DNA from: a bacterium
GTDB taxonomy: Bacteria; JACRDZ01; JAQUKH01
Assembly: GCA_040754625.1 (NCBI GenBank)
Contig: JBFMCF010000018.1
Span: forward strand, 1 to 50,720
Length of the DNA: 50,720 bases
Direction: 5' to 3'
Below, piece after piece: positions 1-7,745 of this stretch. The position numbers and the translations under genes were made by a program. The notes under the pieces were generated by a model. It saw only the letters and a program-made list of their open reading frames with translations. It searched no databases and had not been told where the DNA came from. Every line of letters starts with the position of its first letter. The first letter of the stretch is position 1.

Positions 1-64
1 ATAATGAAAAACATAAAACTTTCAGGCAAAAAGTTTTTCATTTTAGAGATTCTTTTTCTCATGA

Positions 65-199
65 TTCACTTATGGTTTTGCCAAATATTTTAAAATTGGC
101 AGCTTAAATTTGCCAAACTCAAGTAATCAATATAGAATTATTTTTATATGGGCAGATGGCAATGCCAGTTCAGTTCAAATAATTGATTATCAAAAATAA
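65..199 (+). pseudogene. HigB-type toxin remnant (3' end)
   Basis: The open frame upstream of higA ends in residues resembling the C-terminus of HigB/RelE-type toxins: NQYRIIFIWADGNAS followed by VQIIDYQK and a TAA at 197-199. The family typically has a similar INDQWRICF...DYH ending. Upstream of about residue 15 of this frame I see no HigB similarity, and an in-frame TGA lies at 62-64. The toxin body is therefore lost, frameshifted or replaced. The stop lies 13 bases before the higA start, the usual toxin-first higBA order. What remains could not act as an mRNA endonuclease. Confidence 0.55.
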
Positions 200-212
200 A
201 AGGAGTGAATAT

Positions 213-485
213 ATGATTCCAAAAAATCGAATACCAGTACATCCTGGAGAAGTATTATTGCATGAATTCCTAAAACCATTAGGATTAAAACAGACAGCAC
301 TTTCAGAAAAAATGGGAGTCCCTATTCAAAGGGTAAATACTTTAATAAATGGGAAAAGAGACATGACAGCAGAAACCGCAATCCTATTAAGTAGAGTATT
401 GAATACATCCTCTGAATTTTGGATGAATTTGCAAATTACCAGAGATTTATATTTGGCCGAGAAGCATCTAAAAAAAGCAGCTTAA
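213..485 (+). CDS. higA: HigA-family antitoxin (XRE helix-turn-helix)
   Basis: Small DNA-binding antitoxin of about 90 residues. The N-terminus IPVHPGEVLLHEFL is the typical start of the HigA/VapI family. A helix-turn-helix follows (LKQTALSEKMGVPIQRVNTLINGKR in two parts, about residues 25-50), then the family's SSEFWMNLQ segment. I chose ATG 213 over an upstream TTG at 183 because AGGAG lies at 201-205 at good spacing. Such proteins neutralise HigB and repress their own promoter. The upstream toxin frame is only a remnant, so this antitoxin is probably an orphan, kept as a regulator or an anti-addiction gene. Confidence 0.85.
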   Translation: MIPKNRIPVHPGEVLLHEFLKPLGLKQTALSEKMGVPIQRVNTLINGKRDMTAETAILLSRVLNTSSEFWMNLQITRDLYLAEKHLKKAA

Positions 486-539
486 TAAAATTTGGCCGTT
501 CAATTATGGATAATCAAGATTTTACAAAAGCAATTCAGG

Positions 540-707
540 CTATATCTTGCTTCCTTTTAAACTTTTTAAATAATCCTGTAAATTTCCAATATCAGAAGGA
601 ACATCTATTGTTATAATATCATTTGATTTCTTTGTCACTCTGGCAACAGCCATATTTTTTGTCGCCCAGTCTATTGCAATGTAGTGGTCATAAATAGTAT
701 CATTCAT
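540..707 (-). pseudogene. IS110-family transposase, N-terminal fragment
   Basis: Reading from ATG 707 on the minus strand gives a 55-residue peptide. Its segment YIAIDWATKNMAVARV matches the RuvC-like first motif (x-G-I-D-W/x-x) of IS110-type DEDD transposases. The true start is backed by AAAGGAG at 714-720. The frame is cut by TAG at 540-542 and the other roughly 300 residues of the transposase are absent. The fragment therefore marks an old insertion whose right part was deleted. It lies between higA and brnT. Confidence 0.6.
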
Positions 708-709
708 AG

Positions 710-787
710 TGGTCTCCTTTTTTGTGTTGTTTTTTGGTGGAACTTATAAACTAACACAAATGAGGCCTTGCCTCAAGGAGGAGACCA
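710..787. repeat. Inverted repeat near the IS110 fragment 5' end
   Basis: TGGTCTCCT at 710-718 is repeated inverted as AGGAGACCA at 779-787, enclosing a second small hairpin (GAGGC CTT GCCTC, 762-774). The arms include the ribosome binding site of the IS110 fragment. IS110 elements carry a structured non-coding end next to the transposase start, so this may be a relic of that end. No outer boundary of the element could be fixed. The rest of the 486-954 gap shows no gene beyond the IS110 fragment. Confidence 0.4.
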
Positions 788-902
788 TCTTTCTTATTTT
801 ATCGTTGGTGCTGAATGTGCCGAGCAAGTTTGCCGCTATCCCCCATCCTAAAATTTCATCGACAAACAAAAAGAAAAGATATAAATTCTTAAATCAAATT
901 AT

Positions 903-931
903 TTGCATTTTCCATGTAAATACGGTATATT
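903..931 (+). promoter_or_regulatory. Predicted sigma-70 promoter of brnTA
   Basis: TTGCAT (903-908) and TATATT (926-931) are separated by 17 bases, close to consensus. They sit 24 bases before the brnT start, so the leader would be short. In characterised brnTA operons the BrnA antitoxin represses such a promoter; that is inferred here. Confidence 0.6.
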
Positions 932-954
932 ATAACAGCGAGGAGGAGACTTGT

Positions 955-1251
955 TTGAAGTATAACTTTGAATGGGATAAAAATAAGGCTAACACAAATA
1001 TTAGAAAACACAAAGTAAGTTTTGAACACAGTGCAGAAATATTTATAGACCCATTTGCTATCTCTATTTTTGATGATGAACACAGTTATGAAAAAGAAGA
1101 CCGTTGGGTAACAATTGGTAAAGATAATAACGAAATTGTTTTAGTCACTAATCATACATTCAACCAGATAGATAAAGAACATTGCAATATTCGAGTATTT
1201 TCTGCCCGAAAAGCAACTAAAAACGAAGTTAAACAATATAATAAGAGGTGA
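955..1251 (+). CDS. brnT: BrnT-family toxin (ribonuclease)
   Basis: A 98-residue protein with the hallmark BrnT opening FEWDKNKANTNIRKHKVSF, then a DPFAISIFDDEHS segment and the ending RVFSARKATKNEVKQY. BrnT is a RelE-like ribonuclease held inactive by BrnA. I chose TTG 955 because AGGAGG at 941-946 lies eight bases upstream. A longer in-frame reading from 709 runs through the promoter and has no family similarity. The gene is four bases from the following antitoxin, the usual toxin-antitoxin order. It appears intact, with no frameshift, in contrast to the neighbouring higB remnant. Confidence 0.85.
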   Translation: MKYNFEWDKNKANTNIRKHKVSFEHSAEIFIDPFAISIFDDEHSYEKEDRWVTIGKDNNEIVLVTNHTFNQIDKEHCNIRVFSARKATKNEVKQYNKR

Positions 1252-1255
1252 TAAT

Positions 1256-1456
1256 ATGAAAAAAGAATATGATTTTTCCAAAGGAGAAAGAGGCAAATTC
1301 TACCAGCCTAATACCGAATTAAATATTCCTGTTTATTTAGAATCTGACGTTGCTAAATTTGTTAAAAAGTTTGCTAAAAAGAAAAATATCGATACCCAAA
1401 CTGTAGTTAATCAGTGGTTACGAAAAGAAATAGAATTAGTAGAATCCATATCATAA
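1256..1456 (+). CDS. brnA: BrnA-like antitoxin
   Basis: A 66-residue protein starting MKKEYDFSKGERGKFY, the pattern of antitoxins paired with BrnT. A short ribbon-helix-helix-like part follows (LNIPVYLESDVAKFV, then a helix with VVNQWLRKEIEL). It would bind BrnT and the operon promoter. AAGAGGTG precedes the ATG, and the gap to brnT is four bases, so the two are translated together. The name BrnA is by position and N-terminal pattern; a CopG-like label would be equally fair. Confidence 0.75.
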   Translation: MKKEYDFSKGERGKFYQPNTELNIPVYLESDVAKFVKKFAKKKNIDTQTVVNQWLRKEIELVESIS

Positions 1457-1547
1457 GTATAGTAGCTAATATTTCAATTGGGATATTATATTTTTCAGCC
1501 AATAAATTTAACTGACTTTTTATTAAGGATTTACCCTCTATAGATGC

Positions 1548-1820
1548 TTAAATATCTTTTATCTCGAAACTTTCAAATTCGGCAAGAAAATTAAAAATTT
1601 TTTCTTCATCAGTTTTGTACTTTAGAGCAAGAAGGGTTGCTTCTTTGCGGTAAGATATTTCGTTTAACAATTTTTGTGTTTTTTTATTATCTTGTTCTTG
1701 TTTTTTTTGGGTTTTTTCTTGTTTTTCTTGCTCTTCCATCTTTTTTGATTCTCGATATTCTTTAATTTTACTGCAACTTGTTAATGTGATTATGTAAAAA
1801 ATTGCCGTTTCTGGATAATA
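1548..1820 (-). pseudogene. Decayed small lipoprotein-like gene
   Basis: The minus frame encodes YIITLTSCSKIKEY, resembling the end of a lipoprotein signal peptide with a lipobox cysteine (codon 1773-1775). A Lys/Gln/Glu-rich coiled-coil-like stretch follows (about 1680-1740), ending FEIKDI at a TAA (1548-1550). No start codon precedes the signal-like part: a TGA lies just upstream, at about 1821-1823. After the TAA the same frame stays open and protein-like (ASIEGKSLIKSQLNLLAEKY) until it meets brnA. Both ends are therefore damaged. The stretch from ATG 1739 alone (63 codons) could still be translated. Family not recognised. Confidence 0.4.
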
Positions 1821-1884
1821 TCAAATATATTTAACACGGCCAATAAATTATTTAACATAATCACTTGAATTTCCATAATTATTA

Positions 1885-1920
1885 AGTTGGATAACATGCG
1901 GAATTACATGTTAACCAGCT
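1885..1920. repeat. Imperfect 14-bp hairpin
   Basis: AGTTGG-A-TAACATG and CATGTTA-A-CCAGCT form a stem with one mismatch and one G-U pair around an 8-base loop. It lies just past the stop of the VTT-domain gene. It may end that minus-strand transcript, although no clear T-run follows. Confidence 0.45.
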
Positions 1921-1933
1921 TCTGTTTAATATT

Positions 1934-2632
1934 CTAATACACATTTTTTCGATTGCCCCTGTATTTAATTTTGTTCCATATAACAGGTATAAAGGCGATA
2001 AATGCAAGAAGCAGAAAGCTCAAAAGGATTTTTGGGGACAGGATGTCCCTGAGGGAAGAGATATTATTCAGCTGGCTGCCGGCGAATGTATAAACCAGCG
2101 AGGCCGGCAAAATACCGGCTGATGTTGTCCAGATAAATGTTGTAAATGGAACCGTGGTTAATGAGGCCAGGATATTTATCAGAAAAAACGGAAAAACAGG
2201 GATTAATCTCAATGTCAATAAATAGTTCTGGCCGTTTTTGTTTATCTCATCATTAAATCTGGCTAATTTATCTTTATATCTTTCCTGTATCCATTCCCCT
2301 AAAAGATACCTGCACAGGAGAAACACAATTCCAGAGCCTATCGTCGCGCCGAAGTTCACATAAACGGCGCCGGGTATCGTTCCGAATAAATACCCGCCCG
2401 CGAGGGAGAGAACGGCCGCCCCGGGGATTGACAATGACACAACAAGGATATACACGCAAAAATACAATAACACAGACTCAAAATAATTTTGTTTTACAAA
2501 ATTCCGCAGGTGTTCCTTATTATTTTTCAGGTCTTCAAACGTAAAATATTCCGTTATCCCCGTATATTTTAGGATTATTATCACCAGTACTATCGTGAAT
2601 AGAATTATCGCCTTTAGCGTATTTATCTTCAT
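1934..2632 (-). CDS. VTT-domain (TVP38/TMEM64, DedA-like) membrane protein
   Basis: A 232-residue integral membrane protein. An N-terminal membrane segment (about 5-22) is followed by a long segment (about 53-90) with SIPGAAVLSLAGGYLFG, the conserved re-entrant motif of the VTT/SNARE-associated family. Next come an RLIPVFPFFLINILAS motif (about 140-157) and two further C-terminal membrane segments. Members of this family act in lipid scrambling or small-molecule transport; the exact substrate here is unknown. Its start overlaps the stop of the upstream flavoprotein gene by four bases, so the two are coupled. VTT proteins next to mercuric-reductase-like flavoproteins are a recurring pair in bacteria. 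Confidence 0.8.
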   Translation of the reverse strand: MKINTLKAIILFTIVLVIIILKYTGITEYFTFEDLKNNKEHLRNFVKQNYFESVLLYFCVYILVVSLSIPGAAVLSLAGGYLFGTIPGAVYVNFGATIGSGIVFLLCRYLLGEWIQERYKDKLARFNDEINKNGQNYLLTLRLIPVFPFFLINILASLTTVPFTTFIWTTSAGILPASLVYTFAGSQLNNISSLRDILSPKILLSFLLLAFIAFIPVIWNKIKYRGNRKNVY

Positions 2633-4065
2633 TTATTTCCAACCAGAATACTATTAAGAATTTTAAGAAAATAATTGTTCCTGAGCCTGTCTATGTAGCA
2701 TAATTTCGCGGATTGTTTCAAAACATCCGAATAGGAAGGATAAGCGTGAATGACCGATTGAATTTTATGAAAAGGGATCCCCATCGATTTTGCTGCTTGA
2801 GCTTCATGGATTATTTCCCCCGACCTCTCGCCGAGGATATGCGCGCCCACCAGGTTCATTCTCCCGTCGCAAATGAATTTCGCCATACCCTCCCCAGCCA
2901 AATCCGTTTTCCCCCGGTCAATTTTGCCGTATTCCACGCGGTAAATTTTTGTTTTATCTCCATATTCGGCCCTGGCCTCTTCTTCTGTCAGGCCCGCGTG
3001 CGCGAACTCCGGGTCCGTATAGGTGCACCATATCACATTTTTATAATTTACGGATTTTTTTACCGGCAGGAGCATATTGGTCACGGCAATTACTGCCTGG
3101 TATTCCGCGATATGACTGAACTGGTAAGGCCCCACGACATCCCCGCAGGCGTATATATTTGACGCGGAAGTCCTTAGTCTATTATCCGTCTTTATCCCGC
3201 TTTTATCATATTGCACGCCCGCTTTTTCGAGGTCCAGACCTTCGACATTGGGGGACCTGCCGGCGGCAATCAGGAAGGCGTCCGCGGAAATGTCATAACT
3301 GTGTTTTTCTTTATTTCGCACCGTAAGACTTATCTTCCCTTCCTTCAAAGACAGTTTTGCGGCCATCGTGCCCGTCAATATACTCAATCCCTCTTTCATT
3401 AACACACCGGCAAGCCGTTCAGCCAATTCCCTGTCTTCGCGCGAAAGTATCCTTTCCGCCATTTCCACAACAGTCACAGATGTTCCAAACCTCTTTAACG
3501 CCTGGGCCAGCTCAATGCCTACAGGACCCCCGCCAAGTATAATAATAGACGACGGTAAAAGTTCAAGTCCGAAAAACGTATCATTAATCAAATACGGGAT
3601 TTCATTAATTCCGTCGATCTGGGGGATGAAAGCCCTTGAACCCGTTGAAATCATGAAATGCTCCGCTGATAATATCTTTTCATTAACTTTAATATGATGG
3701 TTGTCAATAAATGAAGGACCGCCTGAAAAAATATTTATGCCTATTTGTTCAAAACTTTCGGGCAGATGGCTGTTATAAACTTTATTCACAATCGAACGGA
3801 CATGAGACATTACGCTGTTTGTCTCGATGGATAACGGCGACTTAAGCCTTAGCCCGAAATCCCCCATTCTCTTAAGATTATTTAATACTCTGCTTGCCTT
3901 TATAAACGCTTTACTCGGGATACACCCGTGCAGGGTGCACTGCCCGCCGATTTTATTTTTTTCTACTATCGCGGTTTTGACCCCGAGGCCGTTTGCCAAT
4001 TTAGCGGAAACAAAACCGCCGGCGCCTCCGCCGATTACTATTAAATCGTAATCAAATTTCCCCAT
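2629..4065 (-). CDS. Pyridine nucleotide-disulfide oxidoreductase (mercuric reductase-like)
   Basis: A 478-residue flavoprotein. The N-terminal FAD-binding motif is VIGGGAGGFVSAKLA (about 10-24) and the redox-active pair lies in GGQCTLHGCIPSK (Cys43, Cys48). An NAD(P)-binding motif GGGPVGIELA follows in the middle, then YACGDVVG for FAD, and a dimerisation domain. In dihydrolipoamide dehydrogenases the C-terminal active-site motif is HxHPT. Here it reads HAYPSYSD (His440, Tyr442), so the catalytic base is replaced, as in mercuric-reductase-like relatives. It is therefore unlikely to be a lipoamide dehydrogenase; the substrate is unknown. It lies first in a pair with the VTT membrane protein. 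Confidence 0.8.
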   Translation of the reverse strand: MGKFDYDLIVIGGGAGGFVSAKLANGLGVKTAIVEKNKIGGQCTLHGCIPSKAFIKASRVLNNLKRMGDFGLRLKSPLSIETNSVMSHVRSIVNKVYNSHLPESFEQIGINIFSGGPSFIDNHHIKVNEKILSAEHFMISTGSRAFIPQIDGINEIPYLINDTFFGLELLPSSIIILGGGPVGIELAQALKRFGTSVTVVEMAERILSREDRELAERLAGVLMKEGLSILTGTMAAKLSLKEGKISLTVRNKEKHSYDISADAFLIAAGRSPNVEGLDLEKAGVQYDKSGIKTDNRLRTSASNIYACGDVVGPYQFSHIAEYQAVIAVTNMLLPVKKSVNYKNVIWCTYTDPEFAHAGLTEEEARAEYGDKTKIYRVEYGKIDRGKTDLAGEGMAKFICDGRMNLVGAHILGERSGEIIHEAQAAKSMGIPFHKIQSVIHAYPSYSDVLKQSAKLCYIDRLRNNYFLKILNSILVGNK

Positions 4066-4083
4066 TTTTGAACCCCTCCCTTC

Positions 4084-4128
4084 CTCCCCTTATCAGGGGA
4101 GAAAAATATTATCCCCCTGACAAGGGGG
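4084..4128. repeat. Two GC-rich hairpins
   Basis: CTCCCCT TATC AGGGGAG (4084-4101) and CCCCCTGACAAGGGGG (4113-4128) lie side by side. The second runs into the 3' end of the DUF2064 gene, whose last residues (SPLSGG) are encoded by the hairpin. It looks like repeat invasion of the gene end. Confidence 0.55.
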
Positions 4129-4807
4129 AATCAAAGGAGGTTAGAAGTTTATGTTTTGACAGATAAGAAAATGTGCGTAAATATCCATTTTTAGAATCTT
4201 TATTTCTTTTAATAAAATTTATTATATCCTCACGCACATCAATGTCATTCCACTCAGGTAAAATGTATGTTTTTCTTTTTGATTTATCAAGGACGGCCAG
4301 TGTATCTTTGAATACCTTATCAGTGCTCCACTCGATACCTTTAAATATTTCAGGCGCAAATTTATCAAAATTGAAACCCAAAAGATAATACCCGCCGTCC
4401 GCCGCCGGGCCTATCACGGCATCATGGCTTTCAAGGCTCGCGAACGCGTATTTTATGTATTCACACGGCAGGTCGGGAGCGTCGCTGCCAATAACAATAA
4501 CACGTTTAAAATTTCTGGAAAACGCTTTAATAAAACAATTTTTCATCCTGTCACCGAGATCCAGGCCATCCTGGGACATATAAAAATATTTTTCTCCAAG
4601 CCATTCAATAAATTTTATTTCTGAATCCGCCGGGTAAAAACACACGTAGAATTTTGTTTTTATTTTATTTAAAGTCAATAATGTGTCAAAAACAAAATTT
4701 TTATAAAGCTCGACAACATCTATGTTCTTTATTCCAGAGTCAAGCCTTTTTTTAATCCTGCCTTTTTCCGGATATTTAACAAATAATAAGATACATTTAT
4801 CATTCAT
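4109..4807 (-). CDS. DUF2064 / TIGR04282-type glycosyltransferase-like protein
   Basis: A 232-residue protein. The start CILLFVKYPEKGRIKKRL is the signature of the rSAM/selenodomain-associated transferase 1 family, a GT-A-like fold. VIVIGSDAPDLP (about 104-115) carries the D-x-P nucleotide-sugar site and AVIGPAADGGYYLLG (about 133-147) is a second conserved block. The substrate is not known. Family members often lie near radical-SAM enzymes, and here the gene is 12 bases downstream of the arsS-like gene. The last few residues come from a repeat hairpin and are probably not original. Confidence 0.8.
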   Translation of the reverse strand: MNDKCILLFVKYPEKGRIKKRLDSGIKNIDVVELYKNFVFDTLLTLNKIKTKFYVCFYPADSEIKFIEWLGEKYFYMSQDGLDLGDRMKNCFIKAFSRNFKRVIVIGSDAPDLPCEYIKYAFASLESHDAVIGPAADGGYYLLGFNFDKFAPEIFKGIEWSTDKVFKDTLAVLDKSKRKTYILPEWNDIDVREDIINFIKRNKDSKNGYLRTFSYLSKHKLLTSFDSPLSGG

Positions 4808-4819
4808 TTCATTGCCTTT

Positions 4820-5789
4820 TTAAGCCATTTGAAGGGCCAGCGCGCCTGTGCAGCTTGATCCCTCCCCTGCCGTACAACAATAACAATGCTCGGCGGTGAT
4901 AATTTCCCTTTTTTTATGAATATAATCATCTATATTTTCTATCCCCATGATTTTCCCGCTGTCATCTTTTATGGGTAGGCCGGCGGCCTGGTTAAAATCA
5001 CAATTATACAGGTTTCCCTGCCAATCAATATTGATCAGGGAGCGGCACATGATGCGCGCCGCGATCCCCGGGTTAAAATTATTCGCGAGGAGGCTGATGT
5101 ATTGCTCCATTTTGCTTTTTGATTTAAGGTAATTCCTGAAGCGGCCGAGCGGAGCGTTTGCCAAAGTCAACAACTTGTTAAAAATCACGCCATATCTATT
5201 GAAAAGTTCTTTTTTAAAATCCTTTTCCAGTTTTTTCTGGGGAGCGGCCAGGTTAATCGCCGCCGGGATTATACATAATATTAAGGCTTAAATCTTTTCC
5301 ATATCCAAGCGAGTTCAGTTTTTTCAGCGCCATTATACTTTTTTCGAATACGCCGTTCCCGCGCTGTTTATTCACGTTTTCTTCAGTGTAACACGGCAGG
5401 GAAGCCATGATGGTGACTTTTTTCTCACTATACCATTCAGGAAGCCAGTCCATTCCCTCTTCAAAAAATACCGTGAGGTTCGTCCTGACCATTATCCCCG
5501 GGCAGACCCTGTCCGCGTATTCAACAAAAAGCCTGAAATCAGGATTGAGCTCGGGACACCCGCCGGTAATATCAAGAAAAATCCCCGGGTGCCTTTTCAG
5601 GAAAAGAACGATTTTCCCCATGACATTTTTGTTCATTATCCTGGAACCGTTAGGATTGGCGCAGATATGGCAATGCTCGCACTGCTGGTTGCACATGTCA
5701 CCCATGTTTACCTGCAGCGTTTTCAGGTTTACAAATTTCGCGTATTCCGAATTGATGTTTTTGATTGTCTCCTTGAAATCATAGTTCAT
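4820..5789 (-). pseudogene. arsS: ArsS-like radical SAM protein (DUF3641), frameshifted
   Basis: The gene is read in two frames. The N-terminal part (5253-5789) has the radical-SAM cluster motif CNQQCEHC (Cys33, 37, 40) and DITGGCPELNPDF, typical of the arsenosugar radical-SAM family. The C-terminal part (4820-5188, with the frame open from about 5257) has FNKLLTLANAPLGRF and the Cys-rich DUF3641 end, including HCYCCTAGEGSSC. The frame changes at about 5258, at NPGG, where one extra base would explain the shift: removing it joins NPGG to INLAAPQKKLEKDFKK. ArsS is thought to alkylate methylated arsenic with S-adenosylmethionine. No arsM methyltransferase lies in the window. A real mutation and an assembly error cannot be told apart here. 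Confidence 0.75.
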
Positions 5790-5808
5790 ATAGTTTCTCC
5801 TTTTTTCT

Positions 5809-6909
5809 TCAATGCTTATAACTTATCCTGTAAATAGCGTCAGCCTTATCATCGGAAACAAGAAGCGCGCCGTCAGGCATCACCAGGACATCGACCGGCC
5901 GGCCCCACCGCATCCATCCATCAGCAAAAACCTCGTATTCCGCCGGTTTATCCGCTTCAAACCTGACCAGCGTAACACGGTGGCCGACAGGAATACTGCG
6001 GTTCCATGAGCCGTGTTCCGCGATAAATACCTGGTTTTTATATTTCGCGGGGAACATACCGCCGGTATAAAACCGCATCCCGAGTGACGCGACATGGGGC
6101 TCAAGCTCAACAACAGGCGGGACAAATTCCGAAGATTTATGCCCCTTCCCGAATTCAGGGTCCAAAATTGCTTTACCGTGAACATAGGGGAAACCAAAAT
6201 GAAGGTCTTTCACGGGAGCCTTATTCAATTCGTCGGGCGGGACATCATCGCCAAGCATGTCACGCCCGTTGTCCGTAAACCAGAGTTCCCGTGTTTCCGG
6301 GTGCCAGTCAAACCCGACAGTATTCCTGACCCCGGACGCGAATATCTCCAACCCGCTCCCATCCGGCATCATGCGCATAATTGAAGCATACCGTTTATCG
6401 CTTTTTTCACAAACGTTGCACGGTGCGCCAACCGGGACATAAAGCATGCCGTCCGGTCCAAAACGAATAAATTTCTGCCCGTGATGGGTATCTTCCGGAA
6501 AACCGGCATTCACAACATAAGGTTTCGGCGGGTTTTTCAGGCGGTTTTCCATGTCATCGTACCGAAGCACCCTGTTTATTTCCGCGACAAAAAGCGCGTG
6601 GTCTTTAAACGCGACACCATTGGGCGAGTTCAAATCCCGCGCGATTGTTATAATTTCATCGGCCTTATTATCCCTGTCTTTATCAATAACGGCATACACA
6701 TTGCCAATGTCCCTGGTCCCAACGAATAAAATCCCGGACGGGCTTAAAACCATTGAACGTGCCCCGTCTATATCAGCGGCATAAACACCTATCTTAAATC
6801 CAGGCGGAAGTTTTATCTTATCGATTGGAATCTCCGCGTGGATACAGGCATATTGGCCAAATAACAATAATGCAAAAAAAAATACCGTATATAAGTTTTT
6901 GTATTTCAT
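5809..6909 (-). CDS. PQQ-dependent sugar dehydrogenase (sorbosone dehydrogenase-like)
   Basis: A 366-residue secreted protein. Residues 1-25 form a signal peptide with a hydrophobic core (FFFALLLFG). A six-bladed beta-propeller follows, with repeated blocks such as GILFVGTRDIGNVYAV, GDGMLYVPVG-like RFGPDGMLYVPVGAPCN and ELWFTDNGRDMLGDDVPPDELN. This last block is the calcium/PQQ pocket region in glucose/sorbosone dehydrogenases. It would oxidise a sugar or alcohol in the periplasm. Electron acceptor and cofactor cannot be read from sequence. A CNVC pair (in APCNVCEKSD) is present, but no C-x-x-C-H heme motif. It lies 20 bases upstream of the arsS-like gene on the same strand. Confidence 0.8.
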   Translation of the reverse strand: MKYKNLYTVFFFALLLFGQYACIHAEIPIDKIKLPPGFKIGVYAADIDGARSMVLSPSGILFVGTRDIGNVYAVIDKDRDNKADEIITIARDLNSPNGVAFKDHALFVAEINRVLRYDDMENRLKNPPKPYVVNAGFPEDTHHGQKFIRFGPDGMLYVPVGAPCNVCEKSDKRYASIMRMMPDGSGLEIFASGVRNTVGFDWHPETRELWFTDNGRDMLGDDVPPDELNKAPVKDLHFGFPYVHGKAILDPEFGKGHKSSEFVPPVVELEPHVASLGMRFYTGGMFPAKYKNQVFIAEHGSWNRSIPVGHRVTLVRFEADKPAEYEVFADGWMRWGRPVDVLVMPDGALLVSDDKADAIYRISYKH

Positions 6910-6950
6910 TATCTGTCCATTTTTAAAATTTTACAAGAAGCTGTTTTATA

Positions 6951-7724
6951 TCACCTGAATATTTCAGCGAAAAATAATTTCATGGCTTCCCATGACCTCA
7001 TATCGGCCTTTTCATTATAGGCGACTCCTTTTGACGGGTCATTTCCCGAGTCGGGATTTGTAAAACTATGAACGGCGCCCCCGTAAATATAAACCTGCCA
7101 ATCAACATTTGATTTGCGCATCTCATCCTGAAATCCGGACATATGTTCCGGTTTTACGCTTGAATCATCGCCTCCATGAAGGACAAGCACCTTTGCCTTT
7201 ATGTCTTTTTTATCATAATTTGGCGCATCAAGACTGCCGTGGAAGCTGACCACTCCCGATAAACCCGCCCCGCCGCGGGCTAATTCAAGGACCGTTGTTC
7301 CGCCAAAACAATAACCTATTGCCGCGATTCTCTTAGCATCAGCAAGATCATGCTTTTTCAGCACATCAAGACCCGCGTTTGCCCTTGCTCTCATTAACTC
7401 CCTGTCGCCTCTGAATCTCCCGGCCAACTCTCCCGCTTCTTTGGCATTTTTTGCCGTTTTCCCTTTCCCGTACATATCAATCGCAAAAGCGAGATACCCA
7501 AGACCTGCCAACTGCTCAGCGCGTTTACGGACATATTGATTATGGCCCCACCATTCATGCACGACAATGACCCCCGGCCGTTTTCCTTCTATATTACTTT
7601 CGTAAACCAGGTATCCCTCGAGTATTGCGTCACCATGCTTATATTCAACCACTTCTGTACGGAGTTCAGCGGAAATTTTGATCGTCAATAATAAAACAAT
7701 CCCGATAATAAGCATATTTTTCAT
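6951..7724 (-). CDS. Dienelactone hydrolase family protein, exported
   Basis: A 257-residue alpha/beta hydrolase. A short hydrophobic N-terminus (MLIIGIVLLLTIKISA) looks like a signal peptide. The catalytic triad is visible: Cys139 in GYCFGG, Asp in HGGDDSSVKPE (about 186-187) and His219 in GGAVHSF. VVHEWWGHN (about 54-62) forms the oxyanion side. A cysteine nucleophile is typical of dienelactone hydrolases, but many homologues act on unknown esters or lactones. The gene lies 41 bases upstream of the sugar dehydrogenase. Working on the lactone product of that enzyme is an attractive but unproven idea. Confidence 0.85.
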   Translation of the reverse strand: MKNMLIIGIVLLLTIKISAELRTEVVEYKHGDAILEGYLVYESNIEGKRPGVIVVHEWWGHNQYVRKRAEQLAGLGYLAFAIDMYGKGKTAKNAKEAGELAGRFRGDRELMRARANAGLDVLKKHDLADAKRIAAIGYCFGGTTVLELARGGAGLSGVVSFHGSLDAPNYDKKDIKAKVLVLHGGDDSSVKPEHMSGFQDEMRKSNVDWQVYIYGGAVHSFTNPDSGNDPSKGVAYNEKADMRSWEAMKLFFAEIFR

Positions 7725-7745
7725 AAGTCTCCTCTATTTGGAAGA

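Noticed and set aside
4-93. 29-codon reading MKNIKLSGKKFF at the window start
   Set aside because: Short, no ribosome site, no recognisable family; a chance frame across AT-rich sequence upstream of the higB remnant.
709-954. Long N-terminal extension of the BrnT frame
   Set aside because: It runs through inverted repeats and the predicted promoter and has no BrnT similarity; TTG 955 has a strong ribosome site.
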